Assembly: GCA_039024315.1 (NCBI GenBank)
Contig: JBCCQN010000012.1
Span: forward strand, 14,214 to 78,213
Length of the DNA stretch: 64,000 nt
Direction: 5' to 3'
Origin: JBCAWW01 sp039024315
GTDB lineage: Bacteria > Bacteroidota > Bacteroidia > J057
Shown here: in pieces, positions 1 to 8,617 of the stretch
How the letters are laid out: each line of letters begins with the position of its first letter
Position numbering within the stretch: the stretch's first letter is position 1
Program-made: the position numbers and the translations under genes
Notes under the pieces: model-generated
The model's database searches: none
The model's input: the letters and a program-made list of their open reading frames with translations, nothing else
What the model was told of the DNA's origin: nothing

Positions 1-772
1 CTTGGCCTGCAATATTTACCGAGCCTTCAAGTACGAAAGCATAGATGCCGTTTTTGCTACTTTTTAGTTGATAGCGCTCTTCACAATCCTTAGTAAAATC
101 TCCTATGCTAAACCATGCATTTTGGTGAACCCATACGCCCTCATCATTTTGGTTTGGAGATAGGATTTGTTGGAGACGATTTTTGCTCTTAGCTGTTTCT
201 AGAGTGATCTGATCGTAGCGGGGCTGAACGTTTTTCTCATTGGGAAACATCCAGATTTGCAGGAAGCGCACTTCCGCGTTTTGGTTTTTATTGAATTCAC
301 TATGATAAACCCCTGTGCCAGCGCTCATAACTTGTACGTCTCCTTGCTTAATGATAGCCGTATTGCCCATGCTGTCTTGATGCTCTAGATCACCTTGCAA
401 CGGGATGGAAATGATTTCCATGTTATCATGCGGATGGCGACCAAAACCTCTACCCCCTTGGACTACATCATCGTTTAGAACGCGCAAAACGCCAAAGTTC
501 ATCCGCTGAGGGTTGTAGTAGTTTGCAAAAGAGAAGGTATGATGGGTATCTAGCCAGCCATGATTGGCATGTCCTCTGCTGCTAGCTTTATGCAAAACTG
601 ATTTCATAGTGCTCACTTCTTGATTGGGAAGATGGTTAAATCCAACTTGTTTCATCAATTTATCATAGGTTGAGTCTTTTTTCTCGCTAGTATTGGCTTT
701 GAGAGTTGAGTTTCCTGCTGCAATACCTCCGAGTCCGAGTAGTGAATTTCTGAGAAATTTTTTCCTGTCCAT
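1..772 (-). CDS. Pirin family protein (partial, runs off the left edge)
   Basis: The reading frame was translated directly from the start codon at 770-772; its 3' part lies outside the window. About 257 residues are present. Pirins are bicupin metal proteins, and some have quercetinase activity. The N-terminal cupin shows the pirin metal ligands: H113 and H115 in RHPHDNME, then H157 and E159 in YHSE, with the spacing known from human pirin. The first 21 residues (RKKFLRN, then LLGLGGIAAG) look like an export signal of Tat style but without the twin arginine, so location is uncertain. The gene is divergent from the LytTR gene across 165 bp. The family is certain; the substrate is unknown. Confidence 0.93.
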   Translation of the reverse strand, partial: MDRKKFLRNSLLGLGGIAAGNSTLKANTSEKKDSTYDKLMKQVGFNHLPNQEVSTMKSVLHKASSRGHANHGWLDTHHTFSFANYYNPQRMNFGVLRVLNDDVVQGGRGFGRHPHDNMEIISIPLQGDLEHQDSMGNTAIIKQGDVQVMSAGTGVYHSEFNKNQNAEVRFLQIWMFPNEKNVQPRYDQITLETAKSKNRLQQILSPNQNDEGVWVHQNAWFSIGDFTKDCEERYQLKSSKNGIYAFVLEGSVNIAGQ

Positions 773-937
773 GACTTCAGTGTTTAGAAAATGATTATTT
801 GATCGTTGTCAATAACAATTTCCGCTAAAACTGCATTAGAGGACATACAGAAAAGGCGCAGATGGATATATAAATTTCGGAATCTGCCTCCAAATGTCTT
901 GTTTTGTGTCTAAAGGAAGTTTTCCATTGCTAATTAG

Positions 938-1789
938 ATGTCAGCTAGCCCCCTTTCCTATCCCGATCGTTGGTTGCGAATTATTGCAATTCCTAGCCTA
1001 GCGCTTTTTGTCCAGCTGATAGGCCTAGATTGGGAAACAATCAAGGACTATGTGGGCCGTGATTACTTCTATATCAACTTCCTCTTCAACACCTTCAATG
1101 CCTTTGTAATGTGGCACATAGCACGGGCAGTAATTATCTACATGGATCGTAAGATGCCCTATGAAAAGGGCTTCAGTAAAAGGGTTCTAGTACAGATTTT
1201 TTCATCTATTTTGCTCTCCGTTTCTATAGGAGAACTCCTGACTTTTATCTATATCAAAATCATTTTTCGATCTACCTATTGGGATAACCACTGGAACACC
1301 GACATACCCGTAGCGATCCTCCTTATTGTGCTACTCAATTTGGTATATATTGGATTTTATCTATTTCAGAGGCCTTCGGTTGAGGTTACTGCTTCGCAGA
1401 ACGATTATCCCTCCCCCGAAATAGCAAAAACAGAGATACCAATAGAGGTCAAGCCTCTAGCGATGATTTCTCGTAACAAAACTGTTTTGGTGGCACTCGA
1501 AGAAGTCGTGCTAATCGCCTCCCAAGATCGTCTGAGCTTTGCCTATCTCAAGGATGGACAGAAGCTATTAGTCGAAAAAACCATCAAGCAATTGGTCGAG
1601 GAATTACCGGAAGCAGATTTCTTTCAAGCGAATCGGGCGCAGATCATTCAGCGTCAATTTGTGGCGAGTCATCAGAAAACAAGCACCCGAAAACTCCTCA
1701 TCAGCCTCAATAATTTGACTCATTATGAGGGGGAAATTACCGTCAGTAAAGCCCGCAGTCCTCTCTTTTTAAGTTGGCTGTCCGCCTGA
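938..1789 (+). CDS. Membrane-anchored LytTR-domain transcriptional regulator
   Basis: The 283-residue protein has four hydrophobic segments at roughly residues 12-32, 45-65, 84-107 and 125-146. A polar linker follows, then a LytTR DNA-binding domain from about 170 to the end, with the typical FFQANRAQIIQ region and the KTVLVALEEVVLIASQDR strand-helix start. LytTR proteins bind short direct repeats in promoters. Having the DNA-binding domain on a membrane sensor without a separate kinase is a common Bacteroidota arrangement. The outer-membrane protein gene about 100 bp downstream is a plausible target. No signal is known. Confidence 0.85.
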   Translation: MSASPLSYPDRWLRIIAIPSLALFVQLIGLDWETIKDYVGRDYFYINFLFNTFNAFVMWHIARAVIIYMDRKMPYEKGFSKRVLVQIFSSILLSVSIGELLTFIYIKIIFRSTYWDNHWNTDIPVAILLIVLLNLVYIGFYLFQRPSVEVTASQNDYPSPEIAKTEIPIEVKPLAMISRNKTVLVALEEVVLIASQDRLSFAYLKDGQKLLVEKTIKQLVEELPEADFFQANRAQIIQRQFVASHQKTSTRKLLISLNNLTHYEGEITVSKARSPLFLSWLSA

Positions 1790-1890
1790 GTCATTTATCT
1801 GTCCGTTTCAGTCAAAAAGTGCGCATTCCGTGCATTCTTCTGCTTTTTAGAGCGTCCTTGAGGAAAATTAATCACACAAAGTTTTTCCAA

Positions 1891-2454
1891 ATGAAGACAA
1901 TCTATTTGAGCCTTGTGCTCGGGATCTTTTTAAGCCTGGGGAGCCTACAGGCGCAGTCTATTAGAATAGGCGCAATGCAAGAGGCCTCTACCTTTCCTTT
2001 TACCAGCTTCGCGGAACTCCATCCCGGCGTCGAACTAAGTTACGGCTTTGCACCTAAGCCAAAGGAGGGGACTAATCGTTCCACGCAGTGGTGGGTATCT
2101 GGAGGCTACTTTTATAACCCCAGTATCGAATCTGCCTTCTATCTCAAAGCCAGCTATGCTTGGCAAATGCCAGTCGCAGATGTAGTGCAATTAGAACTCG
2201 CGCCTTCACTCGGTTATTTGCATTCCTTTTTTCCCGGTAATGTATATGAGCTACAGAACGGAGAGTATCAAGCCATCACTCAGTATGGCCGACCACACCT
2301 GATGGCTGAACTTGGTTTCACCGCACTCTTTTTGCCCAACAGTAAAGTAAATCCCTTTGTCCAATATCGTTTTGGCGTAGAAGGCCCCTTTGCTAACGGT
2401 ATCCCAGTATTTCCTCACTCATTTTATCAAATCGGCATTTCCTACAATCTCTAG
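1891..2454 (+). CDS. Exported outer-membrane beta-barrel-like protein
   Basis: The chosen ATG at 1891 begins a clear signal peptide (MKTIYLSLVLGIF... ending LQAQ). An in-frame upstream start at 1774 would overlap the LytTR gene and bury that signal. The mature part of about 168 residues alternates aromatic and polar residues (SGGYFYNPS, LGYLHSFF, VQYRFGVEG) and ends in an aromatic-rich strand YQIGISYNL, as small outer-membrane barrels do. No named family is recognised. It follows the LytTR regulator on the same strand and may be controlled by it (inference). Confidence 0.7.
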   Translation: MKTIYLSLVLGIFLSLGSLQAQSIRIGAMQEASTFPFTSFAELHPGVELSYGFAPKPKEGTNRSTQWWVSGGYFYNPSIESAFYLKASYAWQMPVADVVQLELAPSLGYLHSFFPGNVYELQNGEYQAITQYGRPHLMAELGFTALFLPNSKVNPFVQYRFGVEGPFANGIPVFPHSFYQIGISYNL

Positions 2455-2486
2455 TCATCCTTTTTTACCACCAAACACAGAATACA

Positions 2487-3668
2487 ATGAACAAATCACT
2501 CATATTTCTCAGCTTAATTTTACTACTTGTTAGCGCTTGTCAATCTGAAGTCGATCTAACACCAACTGATCTCGGGGCCTGCGATGAAGTCTACGATGAT
2601 TTTAGCCAACACCCTAAAGCTGGTATCTATCAAGAGATCGTAGATCGTAATGCTGCCAGAGGCATAGTAGGCACTACCATTTTTATCAAAGATGCCGATG
2701 GTATTTGGGCCGGCAGTCATGGTATGGCCGATTTAGCAGCACAACGAGCCATGAGAGCTTGCGACCGGATGATGATCGCCAGTATCTCCAAACCTTTTAC
2801 CTCGGCCGTAATTTATCGCTTGATTGAGCAAGGACTAATCGGCATAGATGATCCCATTAAAAACTACCTACCAGCGGATATCGTCCAAAAGCTACCCAAT
2901 GCGGATGAAGCGACCATCAAGCAATGCTTGGCTCACCAAACTGGTATCCCCGATTATTACAATATGGGCTTTTTGATCGACCAGATCAACGTCTATGACA
3001 ACGCACACAGCTACGAAGACTTATTGAGTTATGCCTATGGTCGCAAGGCTGAGTTCCCCGCAGGGACCAGCTACGGTTACTCCAATAATAACTTTATCGT
3101 ATTAGGAATGATCGCAGAGATCGTCACCGATCAAAAACTAGAAGCGCTATATCAAAGCTTAATCTTTGAGCCCTTGGGCCTTGACAGAGCGTTCTACAGC
3201 GTAGAGAACCCCTTCCCAACAGATATGGCTAAAGGCTATGCCGACCTCTATGGCAACGGCAACGTGGTAGAAAGTGAATTTCTCTATGCTGACGAAGCTC
3301 GTACGCCAGATGGGGGCATTGTAATCGATAATTATGATCTGTATCGTTTCTTTTCGGGCTTGGTAAAAGGGAACTTACTGCAAGAAGATAGCAAACAGCA
3401 GCTGTTAGAACTATTTGAGCTTCCCACGGATTGGCAGGATACAGAGGTTTTTGGCCAACTAAAAAATGGCTATGGCATAGAGCACTTTGAGCATCATGGC
3501 ACTTCAGCCTATGGACATACTGGCGCGGTAGATGGCTTTTTGAGCATGGCTTATTATTATCCGCAGGAGGATTTCATGTTTATTCAGGTTGTTAATACCG
3601 CTTCCTACGAATATGAACCAAGAGTCGATATGTTTGAGGAATGCGCCACGATTATGTTTGATGAATAG
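2487..3668 (+). CDS. Serine hydrolase, class C beta-lactamase / D-aminopeptidase family lipoprotein
   Basis: The 393-residue protein begins with a lipoprotein signal (LLLVSAC, lipid cysteine about C18). The penicillin-binding fold motifs are all present: SxxK at S99-I-S-K102, YSN at 198-200, and HTG near the C-terminus (GHTGAVDGF). Members include D-alanyl-D-alanine carboxypeptidases, esterases and AmpC-like enzymes, so the substrate cannot be read from sequence. It is probably tethered to the cell envelope. The codons for RAFYSVE at 3187-3204 contain one copy of the dispersed hairpin/GAACGCT element. It ends 18 bp from the convergent AraC gene. Confidence 0.88.
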   Translation: MNKSLIFLSLILLLVSACQSEVDLTPTDLGACDEVYDDFSQHPKAGIYQEIVDRNAARGIVGTTIFIKDADGIWAGSHGMADLAAQRAMRACDRMMIASISKPFTSAVIYRLIEQGLIGIDDPIKNYLPADIVQKLPNADEATIKQCLAHQTGIPDYYNMGFLIDQINVYDNAHSYEDLLSYAYGRKAEFPAGTSYGYSNNNFIVLGMIAEIVTDQKLEALYQSLIFEPLGLDRAFYSVENPFPTDMAKGYADLYGNGNVVESEFLYADEARTPDGGIVIDNYDLYRFFSGLVKGNLLQEDSKQQLLELFELPTDWQDTEVFGQLKNGYGIEHFEHHGTSAYGHTGAVDGFLSMAYYYPQEDFMFIQVVNTASYEYEPRVDMFEECATIMFDE

Positions 3669-3685
3669 CCTTAAGTGCTAAGGCT

Positions 3686-5197
3686 CTATACCGGAACGGC
3701 TCCTTTTTCCTTCTCTTCTTTGAGATAGGCGCGAGGGGTGGTTCCGGTTACTTTTTTGAAGGCTCGATTGAAAGTAGTCTTAGAATTGAAGCCCACACGC
3801 AGCGCCAAGGCGAGGAAGGTCTCTTTATTATTGGCATCGTCTAGAGCTAACTCTGCAAAGGCCTTTACCCGATATTCATTGATAAAATCATAAAAGCTTT
3901 TGTTATAGCCTTCATTAATTACCCGAGACAAAGTATGCGTATTGGTCTGGACGATATCTGATAATTGACTTAGGGTCAGCTCTGGATTCATATAGACTTC
4001 TTGCTCTTCCATCGCCTTGATCAAGCGTCCTTTATAACGCGTCATCTCATTATCCGTCAAGGTAGAGTCTTTATACTTCTCCACTGTCTTGGGGAGCTTA
4101 AAGATCTCGGGCTGATTCATGGCAAAGTATCCCAGAATATAGGTCAGCAAAGAGAAGAGTCCCCAGACTACATCAGTGATCGTATTGGTTACCCAAGGCA
4201 GATTGGTTCCTACCATTAGCTCGCCTAGCCAGACCAAGCCGACGGTCAGCCAAAATCCAATACAAATCGCCTGCAAGATCATGACCGCATTGAGATAGCG
4301 AGTCGGAGGGGCAATAGACTGGGTTTTGCTCGAATCCTCTTCATAATCGCTGAGTAGCTTCCAAGCCTTATACCAAAACCAAATATTGTAGATCAGAGCG
4401 AGACTCCCCCAAATACGAATCGTATGATCCACCTCTAAGGCGACTACTGAATCTACCAGTTCTTGCCTAGCCTTGAAGAGGCTTGGAGTCAAGGAAAGAA
4501 AATGAATCGCCGCAGGTAAATAGTAAATGAGTCGGGTCTTAAGAGAAGGCGGTCCTTTTTTGAGCAATCTACTGATATAAAGAAAAAAGGTTGGCCCATA
4601 AAGGAAGAAGATCAACTCAGGCAATAGCTTGAGCCAAGGTAGTACTTTGAAGATTTCTCGATCATAAATAGAGACACGACCAATGACCGCTAGCGAAATC
4701 ATCAAAATCAGACTAGAGAGAATTCTGTTCGCAATTTTATTATTGTCCTGTATGCCATTGATCGCAAAGACTAATAGGAGGCCTTGAAAGGCGGAAAGTA
4801 GGAGGATAAAGGTGTAAAAATTGATTAAGCCTCCTTTAAGGTCTTCCCAAGACTGAATTTGCACGTAGATGCGGCCCTTGGGGGCCTTTTTTTGATCAAA
4901 AACCCGATTAGGCCGATGCCTACCATTGGGTCGGCCTTCGACCGAAGACCAATTGCCACGAGTGATTTTGTAGCCAAAGCTATCCGGAGGACTGGTAATC
5001 AGAATAGCGTAGGTACTATCAGGCTGAAAAGTAAAACGGTAGCGCTGGTCTCCAGGATTCCAATTGTTAAAATCTCCAGTAAGGTACAAAACTGCGTCAT
5101 GAGGCGTATTTTTGGGATAAGCATTGACACGGATTTCTAGCTGCGCACTAGCGAAGAGTGGAAAAAAAAGGAGTAAGACGCAGCAGTAAGTCCTCAT
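3686..5197 (-). CDS. Membrane AraC-type regulator with extracytoplasmic carbohydrate-binding-like domain
   Basis: The protein has 503 residues. It starts with a signal peptide (about 1-18) and an immunoglobulin-like E-set/CBM20-48-like domain at about 20-110 (GDFNNWNPGDQ, KITRGNW). About seven hydrophobic segments follow between 125 and 370, and an AraC DNA-binding domain occupies about 395-495 (LALRVGFNSKTTFNRAFKKVTGTTP). The layout implies a one-component receptor: the outer domain senses, perhaps a glycan, and the inner HTH regulates. The ligand and targets are unknown. The divergent neighbour is a nitrilase. Confidence 0.85.
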   Translation of the reverse strand: MRTYCCVLLLFFPLFASAQLEIRVNAYPKNTPHDAVLYLTGDFNNWNPGDQRYRFTFQPDSTYAILITSPPDSFGYKITRGNWSSVEGRPNGRHRPNRVFDQKKAPKGRIYVQIQSWEDLKGGLINFYTFILLLSAFQGLLLVFAINGIQDNNKIANRILSSLILMISLAVIGRVSIYDREIFKVLPWLKLLPELIFFLYGPTFFLYISRLLKKGPPSLKTRLIYYLPAAIHFLSLTPSLFKARQELVDSVVALEVDHTIRIWGSLALIYNIWFWYKAWKLLSDYEEDSSKTQSIAPPTRYLNAVMILQAICIGFWLTVGLVWLGELMVGTNLPWVTNTITDVVWGLFSLLTYILGYFAMNQPEIFKLPKTVEKYKDSTLTDNEMTRYKGRLIKAMEEQEVYMNPELTLSQLSDIVQTNTHTLSRVINEGYNKSFYDFINEYRVKAFAELALDDANNKETFLALALRVGFNSKTTFNRAFKKVTGTTPRAYLKEEKEKGAVPV

Positions 5198-5348
5198 GTT
5201 GGCAATTTCTCAAATATAGCTTGATAACTCAAAATTCGGCTGGCTGTTTATCCGATTGTCATGCTAATTTTTAAGATACAAATTCCTGCATTTATCCTTC
5301 AATGGGCCGAACTATAAAAATCCTCATCTCAATTTGTAAATTCGTTCT

Positions 5349-6272
5349 ATGCCCATATCACATATACCCTACCAGATTGCCTTAGTGCAAGCCAGCCCGA
5401 TTTTATTTGATCTCGAAGCCAGTATCCAAAAGGTAGCAGATTGGGCTCAGCAAGCAAAAGCGGCTGGCGCGAAATTAGTCCTCTTTCCAGAGGCTTTTTT
5501 GCCCTGCTATCCGCGAGGGCTGAGTTTTGGTACCGTCGTAGGAAGCCGCAGTCCAGAAGGGAGGCTAGTGTGGCAGCGATATTATAACAATACTCTGGAG
5601 GTAAAGAAAGGGGACCCTCATTTTGAGCGACTAGCAGCGATTGCGCAGGAATTGGCCATCTATCTAGCGATAGGAATTATCGAGCGTTCAGGAGGAACCC
5701 TATATTGTACTTTTCTCATTCTCGACCCCGAGGGAAATCCGATCTACCATCATCGCAAACTGAAACCAACCGCTGCGGAACGGATTATTTGGGGAGAAGG
5801 CAAGGGGGATGATCTTAAGCTTGCAGCAACTGAGTTGGGTAAAATGGGGGGATTGATTTGTTGGGAAAACTATATGCCACTCGCAAGAATGGCCCTTTAT
5901 GAGCAACAAATTGAGCTCTATCTCGCGCCTACGGCGGACCAAAGAGATCGTTGGCAGGCCAGTATGCAACACATTGCTTTGGAAGGACGTTGTTTTGTGC
6001 TCGCTTGCAATCAATTTGTTCGTAAAAAGGACTATCCCCCCGAATATCAGGCTGAGTTGGCCTCCCAAGCTGAGATTATGAGCAGAGGAGGGAGTGTGGT
6101 TTTTTCCCCCCTCGGGGAACGCTTAGCTGGCCCCCTTTGGGATAAAGAAGGTCTTTTACTCGCGACAATTGATCCCAATTTGTTGTCGCAGGCCAAACTG
6201 GACTTTGATGTTGTCGGGCACTATGCTAGGCCAGATGTATTTGAGTATGCTTACAAACTGTCAGAAGGATGA
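5349..6272 (+). CDS. Nitrilase-family C-N hydrolase
   Basis: The 307-residue cytoplasmic enzyme carries the nitrilase catalytic triad: E48 in LFPEAF, K137 in HHRKLKP and C171 in GGLICWENY. The FPEAFLPCYPRG and CWENYMPLAR wording is that of true nitrilases (nitrile to carboxylic acid plus ammonia) rather than of amidases or NAD synthetase domains. Which nitrile is used is unknown. The 3' end overlaps the convergent gene ending at 6251 by 22 bp. A copy of the dispersed hairpin element encodes the LGERL stretch at 6107-6125. Confidence 0.9.
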   Translation: MPISHIPYQIALVQASPILFDLEASIQKVADWAQQAKAAGAKLVLFPEAFLPCYPRGLSFGTVVGSRSPEGRLVWQRYYNNTLEVKKGDPHFERLAAIAQELAIYLAIGIIERSGGTLYCTFLILDPEGNPIYHHRKLKPTAAERIIWGEGKGDDLKLAATELGKMGGLICWENYMPLARMALYEQQIELYLAPTADQRDRWQASMQHIALEGRCFVLACNQFVRKKDYPPEYQAELASQAEIMSRGGSVVFSPLGERLAGPLWDKEGLLLATIDPNLLSQAKLDFDVVGHYARPDVFEYAYKLSEG

Positions 6273-7381
6273 GGGGTATCATAGTAAAGAAATAAGTACT
6301 CATCTAATCTATCTCGCTTCATCCAATCCTTTTTGAAAGTATCCGATAATTTCGGATCTGAAGAGAGCAGTTCTGCGATCATTCTTTTGCTTAGGTATTG
6401 AACCTCACCGGTGCTCACATCAAAAACATACCTTTCTAAGGTCGAAAATTCTAAAACCACATCATACTCCCAATCTTCATAATAGAGGTAAGGCCCAACT
6501 GGATAAAGCCGAGCAAATTCACTTCCTCTGCGATACCAATTTTTATCAGAAAGATTGAGATATACATTTTGCCCATCACTAAAGCCTTCTAGCTTTTGGA
6601 TGGCTTGCGATTGCTCGTATGGCATCCGCAGATGTACTGAAGAATCAAAGAGAATTTTCTTTATTCGAAAGGATGCTTTAGGATCGGCATCGACAAGCCA
6701 AGGCAATGAGGGCTGATTTTGGGCCAGTTCTCCCAAGGATTGATATAAGCCTGCTTTGAGCTCCCCAGTTCTGATTGCCTCAAATATTGCATACTCTTCT
6801 TGTCCAGATTCCCTAGCCAGTCTCTCTTCTATCACTACTTCGTCTAGCGCTATATCTTGGGCTTCCATCCCTAAGATGTAAGCCTGCTGGGGAGACAAAA
6901 GCGTATCTAAATTTTGATAGTTGATGTGAGAAAACTGCAATCGAGCTTGGCTTGCTGGATAAACAATTTTAAAATATCCGTTTTCATCGCTCAGCGTTCC
7001 CTTGCTTCCGTATTGGATCACTACATTGGCCAGTCCTTCAGCCGTTTCGCTATCAATTAGGCGGCCCTTAAATTCACAAATTGAAGGCGGTGGAGAGGGC
7101 TTTTTACGGATAATGTAGACAGTACTCTGTTTATAAAAATCAAGATGGCAAGTTGCCAGTAGGGTTTTTAGGGCTTCGTCAATATCCGCAAATTCAGCTT
7201 CTAGACTTATGCGACAGCTCTGCCCCATATTCGCTTTATAGGAATACTGCAGACCATATTGCGCTTGTAATTTTTGCAGCAGGACAGTCAAAGGCTCATC
7301 CTGCGCTTTGAGTTTGATTTGAGCGTTCCCATGCAATGGCAAAACAAAGAGAAGGCTCAATAAGAAAGGACTAATTTTCAT
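6251..7381 (-). CDS. STN plus carboxypeptidase-regulatory-like domain protein (paralogue 3)
   Basis: The 376-residue exported protein has a signal peptide ending at GNAQ. An STN (secretin/TonB short N-terminal) domain lies at about 22-92 (LTVLLQKLQAQYGLQYSY), a carboxypeptidase-regulatory-like beta-sandwich at about 103-170 (FKGRLIDSETAEGL), and a roughly 190-residue tail shares FSDGQNVYLNL and VGPYLYYE with its two upstream paralogues. STN domains in FecA-type receptors contact anti-sigma factors. Here no TonB plug or barrel follows. It is the last gene after the sigma/anti-sigma pair. Function is unknown; a signalling or decoy role is inference. Confidence 0.75.
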   Translation of the reverse strand: MKISPFLLSLLFVLPLHGNAQIKLKAQDEPLTVLLQKLQAQYGLQYSYKANMGQSCRISLEAEFADIDEALKTLLATCHLDFYKQSTVYIIRKKPSPPPSICEFKGRLIDSETAEGLANVVIQYGSKGTLSDENGYFKIVYPASQARLQFSHINYQNLDTLLSPQQAYILGMEAQDIALDEVVIEERLARESGQEEYAIFEAIRTGELKAGLYQSLGELAQNQPSLPWLVDADPKASFRIKKILFDSSVHLRMPYEQSQAIQKLEGFSDGQNVYLNLSDKNWYRRGSEFARLYPVGPYLYYEDWEYDVVLEFSTLERYVFDVSTGEVQYLSKRMIAELLSSDPKLSDTFKKDWMKRDRLDEYLFLYYDTPHPSDSL

Positions 7382-7403
7382 GTGTTGATTGTTTTTAGGT
7401 TTA

Positions 7404-7421
7404 CCGCTTCGCGGAACGCTT
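7404..7421 (+). repeat. Dispersed hairpin/GAACGCT element, intergenic copy
   Basis: Stem CCGC, loop TTC, stem GCGG, then AACGCTTG. It lies between two of the STN paralogue genes, so no protein sequence forces its form. Confidence 0.75.
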
Positions 7422-7465
7422 GTCCCTTACGTAGTAGCCTTTTCGCCTCATAAATTACTGCCCGA

Positions 7466-8611
7466 TTATTCATAAGGATAGGGTGTATCGTAATAGCGAA
7501 ACAGGAACCTCCCTATCACAAAACGCTTTGCCATTTCGTTTTCATAAGCTTTGTTTAGAGCTTCATTGACAGCTATTTTTTCTTCGATATAATACTTGTC
7601 AAGTTGGAAGCTTTCCATTTTTTCCAAATCTAGGACCCAATGTTCCCAGCCTAATGCCCGATCCTCCAGAAAGCGGTTTGTCTCATCAAAATACTCGTAG
7701 TATAGGTAAGGCCCTACCAAGTGTAGTTTGGCAAATTGGGCGTAGTAATTAAATCTTTGGTTGTACCGAATATTGACGTAAAGATCCTCCCCGTCACTAA
7801 AGCCCCAAACCGTCCGTATCCCTCTTCTATCTTCTTCTGGCATTCTTAAGCGATAGGTATTTGGGACGTAATTGAACCAAGTACGATAGGAATCTCTTCT
7901 CTTTTTTCCCTCTTTCCAGGCAATAGAGGGCTTGTTTTGTAGCATCTCATCAATTGAACGATAAATCCCTGCTTGCAATTTCTGGCCTTGCAGGGCTTTT
8001 ACAATTTCTAGTTCCAAGTAGCTGGTGTCATTTGACAACCAATCTTGAATCCATACGGTAGCTAATTCCATCTCTCGAGGTGTCAGAGGCAAAGTATGAT
8101 CCTCATTAGCGGAGAGCAAAGTGTCTATGTTTTGGTAAGCGAGGTGGGAGAAAAAAACGGGTTTAGTTTTTACTGCTTGTTCAATCCTAAAGTAGCCTTC
8201 TGCATCGCTCAAACTGCTGCCATTCGCATGGCGAATCACCACATTTGACAGTGGTTTCCTCGTCTTAGCGTCGATCAAACGCCCTTCTATGATGGAAAGT
8301 GTATTGGTTTTTGACTTTAGGGGTTTATCACTTATGATATAGACTCCTCCAATTAATTGATATTGGTAAGCACAATTGCTTAGAAGGTTTGCCAAAGCAT
8401 TCTCTAGAGTAGAAAATTCGCCGCTGAGACTTAGCTCACAATCGGCTTGGGCCTCATGTGAAGCAAATGAGTACTGTAAGCCATAACGCTCATGTAAATC
8501 GTGTAGCACACTTAACAAAGAATGCTGCTCATAATGGAGTTTGAGTTGAGCGTTCCCTTGCAAAGGAATAAAACTTAAGAGTCCAAAAAATAGAAAGATC
8601 AATCTCATCAT
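7466..8611 (-). CDS. STN plus carboxypeptidase-regulatory-like domain protein (paralogue 2)
   Basis: The 381-residue protein has the same layout as its neighbours: signal peptide ending GNAQ, STN domain at about 25-95 (HDLHERYGLQYSF), carboxypeptidase-regulatory-like domain at about 107-175 (IEGRLIDAKTRKPL) and the shared tail (GIYRSIDEMLQNKPSIAW, GFSDGEDLYVNI, VGPYLYYE). No TonB plug or barrel is present. It lies 84 bp upstream of paralogue 3 and only 6 bp downstream of paralogue 1, so the last two are probably co-transcribed. Sequence divergence between the three is large, so the duplications are old. Confidence 0.75.
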   Translation of the reverse strand: MMRLIFLFFGLLSFIPLQGNAQLKLHYEQHSLLSVLHDLHERYGLQYSFASHEAQADCELSLSGEFSTLENALANLLSNCAYQYQLIGGVYIISDKPLKSKTNTLSIIEGRLIDAKTRKPLSNVVIRHANGSSLSDAEGYFRIEQAVKTKPVFFSHLAYQNIDTLLSANEDHTLPLTPREMELATVWIQDWLSNDTSYLELEIVKALQGQKLQAGIYRSIDEMLQNKPSIAWKEGKKRRDSYRTWFNYVPNTYRLRMPEEDRRGIRTVWGFSDGEDLYVNIRYNQRFNYYAQFAKLHLVGPYLYYEYFDETNRFLEDRALGWEHWVLDLEKMESFQLDKYYIEEKIAVNEALNKAYENEMAKRFVIGRFLFRYYDTPYPYE

Positions 8612-8617
8612 GGCTAT

